Assembly (NCBI RefSeq): GCF_004362195.1
Contig: NZ_SNWG01000001.1
Span: 2,294,001 to 2,358,000 of the forward strand
Direction of reading: 5' to 3'
DNA length: 64,000 bases
DNA from: Microbacterium sp. BK668
GTDB lineage: Bacteria > Actinomycetota > Actinomycetes > Actinomycetales > Microbacteriaceae
In this document: positions 38,069 to 47,367 of the stretch, in pieces
Layout of the letters: each line of letters begins with the position of its first letter
How positions within the stretch are numbered: position 1 is the first letter of the stretch
The notes under the pieces: model-generated
What the model saw: only the letters and a program-made list of their open reading frames with translations
Database searches by the model: none
What the model was told of the DNA's origin: nothing
Position numbers and translations under genes: made by a program

Positions 38069-39901
38069 ATGCACAGTTCCACTCGCCGTCCCGCCCGCGC
38101 TGTCGTGAGCCTCGCGCTCAGCGCCATCGTCGCGGTCGCGACGATCGCGGTCTCCACGCCCGCGTCCGGTGCGGTCACGACCGTTGAGGCGGGCAGGCCC
38201 GCGCCGCCGAGTCCGTCGGTCTCGACGGGTTACGGCGGAGCCGTGGCATCCGTCGACGCGGAAGCGAGCGCCGCGGGGCTCGAAGTCCTGCGCAAGGGCG
38301 GGAACGCCGCCGACGCGGCGGTGGCCACCGCCGCCGTCCTCGGCGTCACGGAGCCGTACAGCGCGGGCATCGGCGGCGGCGGGTACTTCGTCTACTTCGA
38401 TGCCGCGACGGGAGAGGTGTCCACGCTCGACGGACGGGAGACCGCGCCGGCCGGCATGACCGAGACGTCGTTCATCAACGGAGCGACGGGTCTGCCGTAC
38501 GCCTTCGCGGATGCCGTATCGTCCGGGCTCGCGGTGGGGGTGCCCGGGACGCTCGCCACGTGGGAGGCGGCGCTCGACCGATTCGGCACCGAGTCGCTCA
38601 AGGACATGCTCAAGCCGGCGATCCTCGTCGCGACGCGGGGCTTCCGCGTGGATCAGACCTTCGTAGATCAGACGGCGGCGAACCAGGCGCGATTCGCTCA
38701 GTTCTCCGCGACGGCCGACCTCTTCCTCCCCGGGGGCGCACCGCCCGCGGTCGGATCGACCTTCAAGAATCCGGACCTCGCGAAGACGCTCCGCGAGATC
38801 GCCCTGCGCGGCACCGGCGCCTTCTACGACGGCGCGATCGCCGACGAGATCGCGAAGACGGTCCAGCGTCCGCCCACGGCTCCCGGTGCCGTGCTTCCGG
38901 CATATCCCGGCACGATGACGGCCGCCGACATCGCCGACTACTCGGTTCTCGAGCAGGAGCCGACCCACGTGGAGTATCACGGGCTCGACGTGTTCGGCAT
39001 GGCGCCCTCTTCGTCGGGCGGAACGACCGTCGGCGAGTCGCTGAACATCCTCGAGAACTTCGAGCTCTCCGCGGCGGACACCGCGCGAAGCCTCCACTTG
39101 TACCTCGAGGCGACCGCTCACGCGTTCGCCGACCGCGGCGCCTACGTCGGCGACCCGGCATATGTCGACGTGCCCACCGAGACGCTTCTCAGCCAGGAGT
39201 TCGCCGACGCGCGTGCCTGCGTCATCGACCCCGATCAAGCCGCGCCGAAGCCGGTGGACCCCGCCCCGCTCGATGCGGCGGGCTGCGCCGCAGCGGCGGC
39301 TGCGCAGGCGCCGGACACCGAGAACATCTCCACCACGCACCTCTCCGTGGTCGACAAGTGGGGCAACGCCGTGGCCTACACCCTCACGATCGAGCAGACC
39401 GGCGGCTCGGGCATCACGGTGCCCGGCCGCGGGTTCCTGCTCAACAACGAGCTCACGGACTTCAACTTCGCCCCCGCAAGCCCTCTCCGTCCCGACCCGA
39501 ACCTCCCCGCTGCGGGCAAGCGGCCGCGCTCGTCGATGTCGCCGACGATCGTGCTCGACGGGGGCGACGTCCGCTACGTGGTGGGGTCGCCGGGCGGTTC
39601 GATGATCATCACGACGGTGACGCAGGTGCTCGTCAACCGGATCGACCTCGGGATGACGCTCGCGCAGGCCGTCGCGGCGCCGCGCGCGTCGCAGCGGAAC
39701 ACCGCTGCCGTCGCGGCCGAGCCCGCCTTCCTCGCGGCCTACGAGACCCAGCTCGCGCCGTTCGGCCATCGGTTCACCACGACGGCCGAGATCGGGGCGG
39801 TCGCGGCGATCGAGGTGGGGGAGGACGGCCTGCTGACCGCCGTCGCCGAGCCCGTCCGAAGGGGCGGCGGAACGGGTCTCGTCGTGCAGCCGGCGAAGTA
39901 G
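38069..39901 (+). CDS. ggt: Secreted gamma-glutamyltransferase
   Basis: A 610-residue exported enzyme that transfers or hydrolyses the gamma-glutamyl group of glutathione and related peptides. A signal peptide (AVVSLALSAIVAVATIAVS) is followed by the large subunit. Autocleavage is expected before Thr422 of STTHLSVVDKWGNAV, the catalytic threonine of the small subunit. SPGGSMIITTVTQ and the RSSMSPTIV region are also family-typical. I use the ATG at 38069, preceded by GGGGG; the longer upstream frame is not needed. It converges on the amine oxidase gene. Confidence 0.95.
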   Translation: MHSSTRRPARAVVSLALSAIVAVATIAVSTPASGAVTTVEAGRPAPPSPSVSTGYGGAVASVDAEASAAGLEVLRKGGNAADAAVATAAVLGVTEPYSAGIGGGGYFVYFDAATGEVSTLDGRETAPAGMTETSFINGATGLPYAFADAVSSGLAVGVPGTLATWEAALDRFGTESLKDMLKPAILVATRGFRVDQTFVDQTAANQARFAQFSATADLFLPGGAPPAVGSTFKNPDLAKTLREIALRGTGAFYDGAIADEIAKTVQRPPTAPGAVLPAYPGTMTAADIADYSVLEQEPTHVEYHGLDVFGMAPSSSGGTTVGESLNILENFELSAADTARSLHLYLEATAHAFADRGAYVGDPAYVDVPTETLLSQEFADARACVIDPDQAAPKPVDPAPLDAAGCAAAAAAQAPDTENISTTHLSVVDKWGNAVAYTLTIEQTGGSGITVPGRGFLLNNELTDFNFAPASPLRPDPNLPAAGKRPRSSMSPTIVLDGGDVRYVVGSPGGSMIITTVTQVLVNRIDLGMTLAQAVAAPRASQRNTAAVAAEPAFLAAYETQLAPFGHRFTTTAEIGAVAAIEVGEDGLLTAVAEPVRRGGGTGLVVQPAK

Positions 39902-39909
39902 CGGGCGAC

Positions 39910-41238
39910 TCAGCCCGCCGACCAGACATCTTCGATCGGGAGGTCTCGTCCCAGGAGGTTCGACGCGGCCCGGTGCCCGGAGAAGAGCGCCGCGGGCACC
40001 GTGGCCGGGTCGTCCGTCCAGGTCGCCTCGCCGGCAAGGTGCAGCACGCCTCCGAGAGGCGTCGCGAGCGCGTCGTGGTCCGAGGTGGTCGACCCGACGG
40101 TCATGTACGCGTAGGAACCGTACGAGTAGGGGTCGTCCTGCCAGTCGGAGACGAGCACGTGCGACGGGTCGGGGATGCCGTCGCCGTAGAGGCGTCGCAG
40201 CTGCGCCATGACCGATCCGGCGATGCGCTCCTCGTCCCAGTTGCGCGTCTGGTGGGCCGCCGGTCCCGCCGCGAAGGTCAGGAGGGTGGGCTCGCCGTGC
40301 AGGGAAGTGAGGTCGTACCAGGAGTGCCACCACCGGCCCTCCGGGCCCTGCTGCCGGAAGGCGTAGACCCCCTCGTCCCAGAATCGCTCGGGGAATCGCA
40401 GCACCACCTTCTCGAACGCGTTCATGCGCAGGCGGCTGAGGGCGCCGGCGACCGGCTCGGGAAGCGGCGGGTCGATCACGAACTCCGCCGACTGCAGCAC
40501 ACCGACCGGGACCGTGACGACTCCGGCCCGCGCCGTGAAGACGCCGTAGTCGGTCGACGCCGCCACGCCCTCCGCAGTCCACGTCAGCCGATCCACCTCG
40601 TGCTTCAGCCGCACATCCAGCCCCTCGGCGAGGCGGGCGGGCAGGCGGTCGTAGCCGTCGGGGAAGACCACCTCGTCGCCCTCGATCGAGTCGTCATCGA
40701 GACCGTGAGCGGCGAGGTCCTCGATCCAGGCGCCGTACTGCTCCTCAGACCGATGTTCGAGGTACTCCCGCACGCGCTGGGTGCGCTCGTCGTCCCAGCC
40801 CTGGGCGACGAGAGCCGCCTCGGTCACATCGCGGTACGAGGCATCCGGAGCCGACTCCGCGACGACCCCCAGCAGCGTCGCGTCGACCGCCCGGATGTCC
40901 TCGACGAAAGCCCGGGTCGCGCTGTCCGCCAGGCGACGGCCGTCCGGAGCGAAGTAGGCGATGGGCCTGCTGTCCGGCTGGTACCCCCCGACCGTGAACT
41001 CCATCGTCGGCATGCCGAAGGCCTCGGCCGCGGCGGCGACCGGGCTGTCGGTGATGCCGTGGATCCACGACGCTCCCATGTCGGTCACATGCCCCTCGTG
41101 GCGGACGGTCCAGATCCGCCCTCCCACGCGGTCGCGCGCCTCGAGCACGACGACCCGCTGCCCATACCGCGTCAGCAGCCGGGCGGCGGTGAGGCCGGCG
41201 ACGCCGGCACCGACGACGATCGTGTCGAACTGCTCCAT
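39910..41238 (-). CDS. Flavin monoamine oxidase family protein
   Basis: A 442-residue FAD enzyme. The N-terminus TIVVGAGVAGLTAARLL is the dinucleotide-binding motif, with VLEARDRVGGRIWTV and GASWIHG following as in polyamine and monoamine oxidases. The C-terminal GVLHLAGEATWTDDPATVPA is the second FAD-contact motif. Overall it is closest in plan to plant-type polyamine oxidases. The start MEQFDTIVVG at 41238 is chosen over a slightly longer form. No covalent-flavin cysteine motif is visible. Confidence 0.9.
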   Translation of the reverse strand: MEQFDTIVVGAGVAGLTAARLLTRYGQRVVVLEARDRVGGRIWTVRHEGHVTDMGASWIHGITDSPVAAAAEAFGMPTMEFTVGGYQPDSRPIAYFAPDGRRLADSATRAFVEDIRAVDATLLGVVAESAPDASYRDVTEAALVAQGWDDERTQRVREYLEHRSEEQYGAWIEDLAAHGLDDDSIEGDEVVFPDGYDRLPARLAEGLDVRLKHEVDRLTWTAEGVAASTDYGVFTARAGVVTVPVGVLQSAEFVIDPPLPEPVAGALSRLRMNAFEKVVLRFPERFWDEGVYAFRQQGPEGRWWHSWYDLTSLHGEPTLLTFAAGPAAHQTRNWDEERIAGSVMAQLRRLYGDGIPDPSHVLVSDWQDDPYSYGSYAYMTVGSTTSDHDALATPLGGVLHLAGEATWTDDPATVPAALFSGHRAASNLLGRDLPIEDVWSAG

Positions 41239-41334
41239 CGCGACGCTCCTCACGGGCGCGCTTCGCCCGTCCTCCGACGCTACCCGGCCGACAGGGCACG
41301 AGAGTCCCGGCGCGACGGAGCATGTCCGGTCCGC

Positions 41335-41877
41335 TCAGCTCTGCGCTGAGCGCTCGTGGATGCCGGTCTCGAAGGTCGAGCCGTTCAGGTCGAGGTACAG
41401 GCGGCGCTCCGTGATCGACACGGTCATCGTGTTCCGGCGCTCGAGCCGGGCCGTCGCGGCATCGAAGAACCCGGGGTCGAAGCTGTACAGGCGGACCTCG
41501 TCGGCCCGGAGGATCTTCTTCCCCGCCCACGGCGCCGCCACCTTCGCCGGGTCGCGATGGGTGTACACCGCGACCCGCTCGGCCTGGAGGCTGCCGGCAT
41601 GCAGGCGCGCGGCATCCGGAGCGCCGACCTCGATCCAGGCGACCAGCCTCCCCGTCAGGTCCCGCACGAAGACGGCAGGCTCATCCGCGGCCGAGACGCC
41701 TTCGCTGAAGGCGATGCCCTCCTCGAACTCGAGGCAGTACGCGAGCACGCGCGTCAGCATGAACGCATCGGTCTCGGACGGATGCCGCGCGACGCGCAGT
41801 GCGAGCTCCTCGTAGACGCTCCGATCGACGTCGGCAAGCTGCACCGTGAACGTGTGGACCGTCGCCCCGATCGCCAT
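41335..41877 (-). CDS. YaeQ family protein
   Basis: A 180-residue soluble protein that matches YaeQ along its length: ATVHTFTVQLADVDRSVYEEL, then HPSETDAFMLTRVLAYCLEFEEGIAFSEG, then WIEVGAPDAARLH. The YaeQ fold is a variant of the PD-(D/E)XK nuclease fold, but no activity is firmly established. The ATG at 41877 is the natural start. An MFS gene lies 12 bases upstream on the same strand, so they may be co-transcribed. Confidence 0.9.
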   Translation of the reverse strand: MAIGATVHTFTVQLADVDRSVYEELALRVARHPSETDAFMLTRVLAYCLEFEEGIAFSEGVSAADEPAVFVRDLTGRLVAWIEVGAPDAARLHAGSLQAERVAVYTHRDPAKVAAPWAGKKILRADEVRLYSFDPGFFDAATARLERRNTMTVSITERRLYLDLNGSTFETGIHERSAQS

Positions 41878-41888
41878 AGGGTCCGAGC

Positions 41889-43226
41889 CTAGCGGCGGCG
41901 GTGGGGGAAGTTGTGGACGCCGCCGATGTGCCGCACCGTGCGCGCGCGCTCGACGACGATCGCGATCGATCCGATGACCCACAGGGGGAACTGAGTCGCG
42001 AACGCCAGGCGGAACGCGTCGAGCGAGTACGTGTCCGGGGTGCCGGCGCCCTGCAGATCGAGCGCGAGGCCGATCAGCAGGATCGCGATGAGCGCGGCGA
42101 GGAAGCCGCCGCCGTTGACGATCCCGGTCGCCGTGCTCAGACGGTGGCTCGGGTTGAAGGTGCGGGCGTGGTCGAAGGCGATCATCGACGCGGGCCCGCC
42201 CGTCGCGAGCGCGAACATGAGGACCACGAGCAGCCACACCGGCGCAGGCCCCGGCCAGAGGATGACCGCGAGCCACACGAGCGCCTGGAAGGCGACGGTC
42301 GGCAGGACGAGCCAGCGGGAGCGCCTCGTGGGATGGCGGCTCGACAGGGCGCCGATGATCGGACCGGAGACGATCCCGAAGATCACGAGCGAGGTCATGA
42401 CGAGGGAGGCGGCGGCCGGACTCAGGCCCTCGCCCGCCGTGAGGAAGGGGAAGCCCCACAGCAGCATGAAGGCCGTACCGGCGAAGGGCGTGGTGAAGTG
42501 CGACCAGAAGCCCAGCCTGGTTGCGGGGTGTCCCCACGACTCCCGGAAGCCCTCCCGCAGATCCGCCGACGATGTGACGACACGGACCGCTCCCGTGTCG
42601 GTGTTGACCGACATGTCGACCGGGTCGGACTCGCGCTCGGGCGGGCGGTTGCGGATGACGGCGTATGTCAGGATGCCGAAGAGAACCGCGAGCCCGGCGA
42701 GACTGCCGAAGGCCACGCTCCACGACGTCGCGTGCAGGAGGGCGGCGAGCGGGATCACCGCGACGATCTGGCCGAGCTGGCCGATGATCCCGGTCAGCTG
42801 CACGAGCACCGGCGCCCGCTGATCCGGGAACCACGTGGCGATGACCCGGAGCACGCTCGGGAACACGGCGGCATCCCCGGCCCCGATCAGGACGCGGGCG
42901 AGAATGCCGATGCCGACGACGTCGGCGAAGGCCATGACGCCTTGGCCCACCGCCATGAGGACCATGCCTGTCGCGATGATCGGGCGCGCGCCGAACTTGT
43001 CGAGCAGCAGGCCGACCGGGATCTGCATGGCGCCGTACACCGCGAGCTGGATGACCGCGAACATCGAGAGAGCCGACGCGTCGGCATCGAAGCGCACCTG
43101 GGCGTCGACACCGACCGACGAGAGCGACGTGCGGTTGACGATCGCGACCACGTAGGCGAGGACCCCGATCGTCCACACGGTCCACGTGCGCCAGCCGGGC
43201 GCGTCGAGGGTGGGCGTGCGCGACAA
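41889..43226 (-). CDS. MFS transporter
   Basis: A 445-residue major facilitator with twelve predicted helices and the MFS motif around LLLDKFGARPIIATG. The first half resembles anion:cation symporter or nitrate/nitrite-type carriers (GAGDAAVFPSVLRVIATWFP), but the substrate is not readable. The start is a TTG at 43226 (TTG-TCG-CGC) with AGGA upstream. It lies upstream of yaeQ on the same strand. Confidence 0.83.
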   Translation of the reverse strand: MSRTPTLDAPGWRTWTVWTIGVLAYVVAIVNRTSLSSVGVDAQVRFDADASALSMFAVIQLAVYGAMQIPVGLLLDKFGARPIIATGMVLMAVGQGVMAFADVVGIGILARVLIGAGDAAVFPSVLRVIATWFPDQRAPVLVQLTGIIGQLGQIVAVIPLAALLHATSWSVAFGSLAGLAVLFGILTYAVIRNRPPERESDPVDMSVNTDTGAVRVVTSSADLREGFRESWGHPATRLGFWSHFTTPFAGTAFMLLWGFPFLTAGEGLSPAAASLVMTSLVIFGIVSGPIIGALSSRHPTRRSRWLVLPTVAFQALVWLAVILWPGPAPVWLLVVLMFALATGGPASMIAFDHARTFNPSHRLSTATGIVNGGGFLAALIAILLIGLALDLQGAGTPDTYSLDAFRLAFATQFPLWVIGSIAIVVERARTVRHIGGVHNFPHRRR

Positions 43227-43335
43227 ACCGGATCCTGTCCGTCGGTGGGGAAGAACGGATGCCGAGACCCGGCGTCCTCTTCCAGGCTAACCCCGGCGGC
43301 GGCGGGCCTCGGTCGGCGTCATCGGCCGCCGGGCG

Positions 43336-44304
43336 TCAGTGCGCGGCATCCCACCAATCGAGCACGCGCGTCCCGACCAGGGTGAGCCACTTCGAGGGCT
43401 GCCCCTCGGGCACGTCGACATCGAACCAGGTGCGACCGGCGAGCGGAGTCGTCTGCAGCCACGTGCCGTCCGGCTGGCGCGCTGCCCGCACGACGTCGAT
43501 CGCCTCGGTCACGCGGGAGTCGGGCGGAGTTCCCTCGAGCAGCGACACGTCCCGGAAGTGGTCGAGGGCGGCGAGCACGCTGTACCGGTGCCGGTTCGGA
43601 TAGACGAAGCGCGTCGCGAACTCGCCCACGAGCTCGCCCGTCGACGCGCGGTACATCAGCCGGCGGGTGAGGAGGTACTCCTCACCGCCCTGACGCGCCG
43701 CGCGCATCGACGTGTCGCCCGTCATCCGCTCGTACGCGAGCATGCCGCGGCACGCGTTGAGGGTCGAGTGAAAGGACGATCTCACCGAGTCCCCCTCCTC
43801 GGCCTCGCAGTTCCAGCCGCCGTCGGCCAGCCGGTGCTCGGGGAACCAGGCGACGAGCCGCGAGACGTCCGCGCCGAGCCACGCGCCGCTCGCGAGCGTA
43901 TAGGAGTTGATGCACACGTCGACCTCGCCGCCCCAGTACGGCAGATCGTCGTACTCCCATCGGCTGTTCGCGGCGAGCTTCTCGGCGGTGCCCTCCAGCC
44001 GTGCCGCGTCGACACCCCACTCCCTGAGATCCTTCAGCGACCACGTCGTCGCCACCCATGGCTGGCCCGGCAGGTCGCGCTCGGGGCTGTCGAAGAAGCC
44101 GGCGGGGAAGAACGCGCCGCCCGCCCACTGGCCGTCGGCACCCTGCAGCGAGAGGAGCTCCGCTCCGAAGCCCTCTTCGGCGACGCGGGCTCGCGTTGCC
44201 TCCCACGTCGCGGGGGGCGCGCCGGCGAGATCGCGCTCGACCTGCCACCTCAGCGCCGGGTCGGAGTCGAGGAGCCAGTCGAGCACGGGTCGATCGAGGG
44301 TCAT
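43336..44304 (-). CDS. Alpha-toroid (prenyltransferase/squalene-cyclase-like repeat) protein
   Basis: A 322-residue soluble protein with several QW-like and alpha-toroid elements: LQGADGQWAGGAFF, HRLADGGWNCEAEEGDSVRS, and VRAARQPDGTWLQTTPL. The catalytic DXDD motif of true squalene-hopene cyclases is not evident, and the length is about half of theirs. So this is probably a single-barrel relative, possibly non-enzymatic. It is divergent from the SRPBCC/oxidoreductase pair. Function unknown. Confidence 0.72.
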   Translation of the reverse strand: MTLDRPVLDWLLDSDPALRWQVERDLAGAPPATWEATRARVAEEGFGAELLSLQGADGQWAGGAFFPAGFFDSPERDLPGQPWVATTWSLKDLREWGVDAARLEGTAEKLAANSRWEYDDLPYWGGEVDVCINSYTLASGAWLGADVSRLVAWFPEHRLADGGWNCEAEEGDSVRSSFHSTLNACRGMLAYERMTGDTSMRAARQGGEEYLLTRRLMYRASTGELVGEFATRFVYPNRHRYSVLAALDHFRDVSLLEGTPPDSRVTEAIDVVRAARQPDGTWLQTTPLAGRTWFDVDVPEGQPSKWLTLVGTRVLDWWDAAH

Positions 44305-44438
44305 GCGGGCACGCTACCCACTTCTCCCGACATCGGGCGAGGACTGGATCACATCCCTCCCGAGCGCGCAACCGCTTCGGTCGAAGCATCCGTTCGTCCT
44401 AACGTCGCAGGAGAGGACCGGATCAGCGAGGGGCCACC

Positions 44439-44945
44439 ATGTCGCGAAACGTCAGGGAGCTGAACTGCACGCCCGAGGAGGTCTTCCGCGTGCTGGAGGA
44501 CGGATGGCTCTATCCGTCCTGGGTGGTCGGGGCGTCCCGGATGCGCGAGGTGGGGGACGACTGGCCGCGGACCGGATCGGCGCTGCACCACTCGTTCGGG
44601 GTCTGGCCTGTCCTCATCGACGACGCGACCATCGTCGAGGAATGGACGCCGCCGCGGAAGGTGGTGATGCGCGCGCGCGGCTGGCCGATCGGCGAGGCCC
44701 GGGTGACACTCGACGTGAAGGACCGCGGGCGGGGGTGTGTCGTGAGGATCCAAGAGGAGGCGGTGTCGGGACCCGGACGGTTCGTCCCCCATGCCGTCCT
44801 CGACGTCGCGCTGCGCTGGCGGAACGCCGAGACGCTTCATCGCCTGGCCTACCTCGCAGAGGGGAGGGCCGCGGCCCCGACGGGATTCACGACGGCGGAG
44901 CGGGAGCTCGCCGCGTCAGGGCAGGACGAGGAGGTCACCTCGTGA
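44439..44945 (+). CDS. SRPBCC-fold protein
   Basis: A 168-residue protein of the START/polyketide-cyclase-like SRPBCC superfamily, which binds hydrophobic ligands in a deep pocket. It begins MSRNVRELNCTPEEVFRVL, typical of the fold's first strand and helix, and has PSWVVGASRMREV, then an antiparallel sheet and a long C-terminal helix (LRWRNAETLHRLAYLAEG). The stop overlaps the start of an FAD oxidoreductase (GTGA), so the two are coupled and may handle the same lipid-like substrate. Confidence 0.8.
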   Translation: MSRNVRELNCTPEEVFRVLEDGWLYPSWVVGASRMREVGDDWPRTGSALHHSFGVWPVLIDDATIVEEWTPPRKVVMRARGWPIGEARVTLDVKDRGRGCVVRIQEEAVSGPGRFVPHAVLDVALRWRNAETLHRLAYLAEGRAAAPTGFTTAERELAASGQDEEVTS

Positions 44946-46438
44946 GCGACGGCGGTGCCGGGGACGCCCAACTGGACGCGGTGGTCGTGGGAGCCGGGCC
45001 GAACGGACTCGCCGCCGCGGTGACGCTCGCGCGCGCAGGACTGAAGGTGCGCGTCTACGAACGAGCCGACCACGCGGGCGGCGGCGCCGCGACACGCGAG
45101 CTGACCCTTCCGGGCTTCCTGCACGACGTGTGCTCGGCCGTGCACCCGCTCGCCTTCGAGTCGCGGTTCTTCCGGGAGTTCGCCCTCGCCCGGCGCGTCC
45201 CGTTCGCGACTCCCGAGCTCTCCTTCGCCCAGCCGCTCGAGCGCGGACGTGCCGCGCTGGCGTATCGCGATCTCGCGCGCACCCGCGACGAGCTCGGCGT
45301 GGACGGTCGCGCGTACGAAAAGCTGATGAGGCCTCTCGTCGACCACGCGGATCGGGTGGCGGCGTTCACCGGCGCGTCGCTCCTGCGCGTGCCCTCGGCC
45401 GTCCGCACGCCTGTGGAGTTCGGACTCCGCGCGCTGGAACAGGGGAGCGCGGCCTGGAACGCGCGCTTCCGCGAGGAGGCCGCTCCCGCCCTGCTCACGG
45501 GGGTGGCGGCGCACACGATCCTGCCGCAGCCCAGTCTCGCGGCGGCGGCCGCGGGACTCGCGCTCGGAACGTACGCCCACGCGCGCGGCTGGCCCATCCC
45601 GATCGGCGGGAGCCAGAAGATCATCGACGCGATGCTCGACGACCTCCGGGCGCACGGGGGCGAGCTGGTCCTCGATCAGGAGATCGCGAGCCTCGACGAG
45701 CTGCCGAGGGTCCGGGCGACGATGATGGACGTCACCCCGCGCGCCCTCATCAGGATCGCGCGCGAGCGGATGCCGGCGGCCTATCGCCGTTCGCTCGAGA
45801 CGTTCCGGTACGGCGGCGCCGTCGCGAAGGTCGACTTCGCGCTGCGGGAGCCCGTGCCGTGGGCCGATGCCGAGGTGCGGCGGGCGGGGACGGTGCACGT
45901 CGGCGGAACGCGCGACGAGGTGGCGTATTCCGAGAACGAGGTGAACGCCGGACGACTCCCGGAGCGTCCCTACGTCCTGGTGTCGCAGCCGACCCTCTTC
46001 GACCCGAGCCGCGCGCCGGACGGTCAGCACACGCTGTGGACGTACACGCATGTGCCCGCCGGAAGCACGGCCGATCGGCAGGAGGCGGTCATCCGGCAGA
46101 TCGAGCGGTTCGCACCCGGCTTCCGGGACACGATCCTCGCGACGCATTCACGCACGGCGGTGGAGGTCGAGCGGCACAACCCGAACTATCCGGGAGGCGA
46201 CATCGCCGCCGGCGCCCCATCCTTCTGGCAGCTCATCCGACGGCCGGTGCTCAGCACCGACCCCTGGCGGACGCCGATGCGGGGAGTGTATCTCGCCTCG
46301 GCATCCGTCGCTCCCGGCCCGGGCGTCCACGGGCTCGCCGGGTGGTTCGCGGCGCTCAGCGCCCTGCGGCACGAGTTCGGCACGCGCACGCTCCCCGACC
46401 TCTCGCCCGAGCGGTGGCAGCTCGCAGCGACCGAGTGA
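44942..46438 (+). CDS. Phytoene-desaturase-like FAD oxidoreductase
   Basis: A 498-residue flavoprotein of the CrtI/phytoene dehydrogenase-related group. The N-terminus has VVVGAGPNGLAAAVTLARAG and a following YERADHAGGGAATREL. The C-terminus ends in SASVAPGPGVHGLAGWFAA, the second flavin-contact segment. Proteins of this type are often annotated as NAD(P)/FAD-dependent oxidoreductases; there is no carotenoid cluster here. GTG at 44942 overlaps the stop of the SRPBCC gene, which fixes the start. Confidence 0.87.
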   Translation: MSDGGAGDAQLDAVVVGAGPNGLAAAVTLARAGLKVRVYERADHAGGGAATRELTLPGFLHDVCSAVHPLAFESRFFREFALARRVPFATPELSFAQPLERGRAALAYRDLARTRDELGVDGRAYEKLMRPLVDHADRVAAFTGASLLRVPSAVRTPVEFGLRALEQGSAAWNARFREEAAPALLTGVAAHTILPQPSLAAAAAGLALGTYAHARGWPIPIGGSQKIIDAMLDDLRAHGGELVLDQEIASLDELPRVRATMMDVTPRALIRIARERMPAAYRRSLETFRYGGAVAKVDFALREPVPWADAEVRRAGTVHVGGTRDEVAYSENEVNAGRLPERPYVLVSQPTLFDPSRAPDGQHTLWTYTHVPAGSTADRQEAVIRQIERFAPGFRDTILATHSRTAVEVERHNPNYPGGDIAAGAPSFWQLIRRPVLSTDPWRTPMRGVYLASASVAPGPGVHGLAGWFAALSALRHEFGTRTLPDLSPERWQLAATE

Positions 46439-46447
46439 TGCGCCGGG

Positions 46448-46732
46448 TCAGGACCGGCCGGGAAGATTCAGGTCGTCGGGGTCGACCTCGACATCGCCGA
46501 CGTCGTCCGGGCCGCCGGTTCCGGGCGTCACGAGCACCTGGTCGGGATCGATGTCCTCGTCGAGCGAGTCGGGAAGAGGATCCGCCTGCTTGGCCTGGGT
46601 CTCGGTCTCGCTCGCGGGGCTGTAGGTCTCGTCTTTGCGGACGGCGTCGCTCTCGGACAGTCCGGAGCCCGCGGGCGGCGAGGCGGGCTCGTCCCGGCCC
46701 GACAGGATGCGGTTCTTCTCGTGGTCGCTCAT
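46448..46732 (-). CDS. Small acidic, probably disordered protein
   Basis: A 94-residue hydrophilic protein rich in Asp, Glu, Pro and Ser, with no hydrophobic core (for example DSLDEDIDPDQVLVTPGTGG). Start MSDHEKNRILSG at 46732. I see no domain. Such short acidic proteins are common in Microbacteriaceae without assigned function. It converges on the FAD oxidoreductase with a 9-base gap. Confidence 0.65.
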   Translation of the reverse strand: MSDHEKNRILSGRDEPASPPAGSGLSESDAVRKDETYSPASETETQAKQADPLPDSLDEDIDPDQVLVTPGTGGPDDVGDVEVDPDDLNLPGRS

Positions 46733-46785
46733 AGCCCGAGGCTAGGCACCGCCCACCACGTGGCGGATCCCCTTGACAGCGATGC

Positions 46786-47367
46786 TCAGCTCTGCGGCCA
46801 CTCCACCAGGAGGATGCCCTGCTTGGTGTCGGCGTACTTCACCCAGCCGTCTCCGAAGAGGTAGGTGAGCCCGTACCCCTCTTCATCCACCGACACGGCG
46901 GTGTCGGGGTTCTCGGTGACATAGACGCCCTCCGGCGAGTCCTCCCGGCGCCAGCCCTGGCCGACGAGCTCGGACTCGGCCGACTCGGCGAGGTCTTCCG
47001 AGATGGGCGCCCAGCCGAAGATCTGGACCTGGTCGCTCGCCGTGGAGAAGTCGCCCCAGATGCACTGAACCCCGTCCGGGATCTCCACGCTGCCGACGAG
47101 GAACTGATCGGACAGGGAGGTCCAGCCGAGCGATTCGAAGTCATCGACCGTGGCCGGCGAGATGATGGTCTCGCAGGTGGGCTCCTAGATCTCGATCTCG
47201 GCAGAGGCGGAGGCCTCGGGCTCCGGTGCGGGCGTCGAGGGCTCGACCTCGACGGTCTCGGCGGGGGTGGGCCCGGAGTCGGTCGATGCCGGTGCGCACG
47301 CGGCCAGAAGGGCCGCGGTCGCAGTGACGGCGACGGTCGTGAGGATCCGGGTCAGAGGTCGGGTCAT
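46786..47367 (-). pseudogene. Lipoprotein gene split by an in-frame amber stop
   Basis: The first part (47367-47185) encodes a signal peptide with lipobox LLAAC and an acidic Pro/Glu linker ending SAEIEI. It then meets TAG at 47185-47187. Directly after it, in the same frame, coding resumes with EPTCETIISPATVDDFESL and continues 132 residues to 46786 (VQCIWGDF, DGWVKYADT). Without the stop this is a 193-residue lipoprotein with two domain cysteines. An ATG at 47088 could express only the soluble C-terminal part. It is a nonsense mutation or a base error (GAG or CAG to TAG). The start overlaps the hisN stop. Confidence 0.8.

Noticed and set aside
37913..40582. An 889-codon minus-strand frame opposite ggt, and a 929-codon plus-strand frame at 38560-41349
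   Set aside because: Both overlap well-supported genes (ggt and the amine oxidase) and contain only Arg/Gly-rich shadow sequence.
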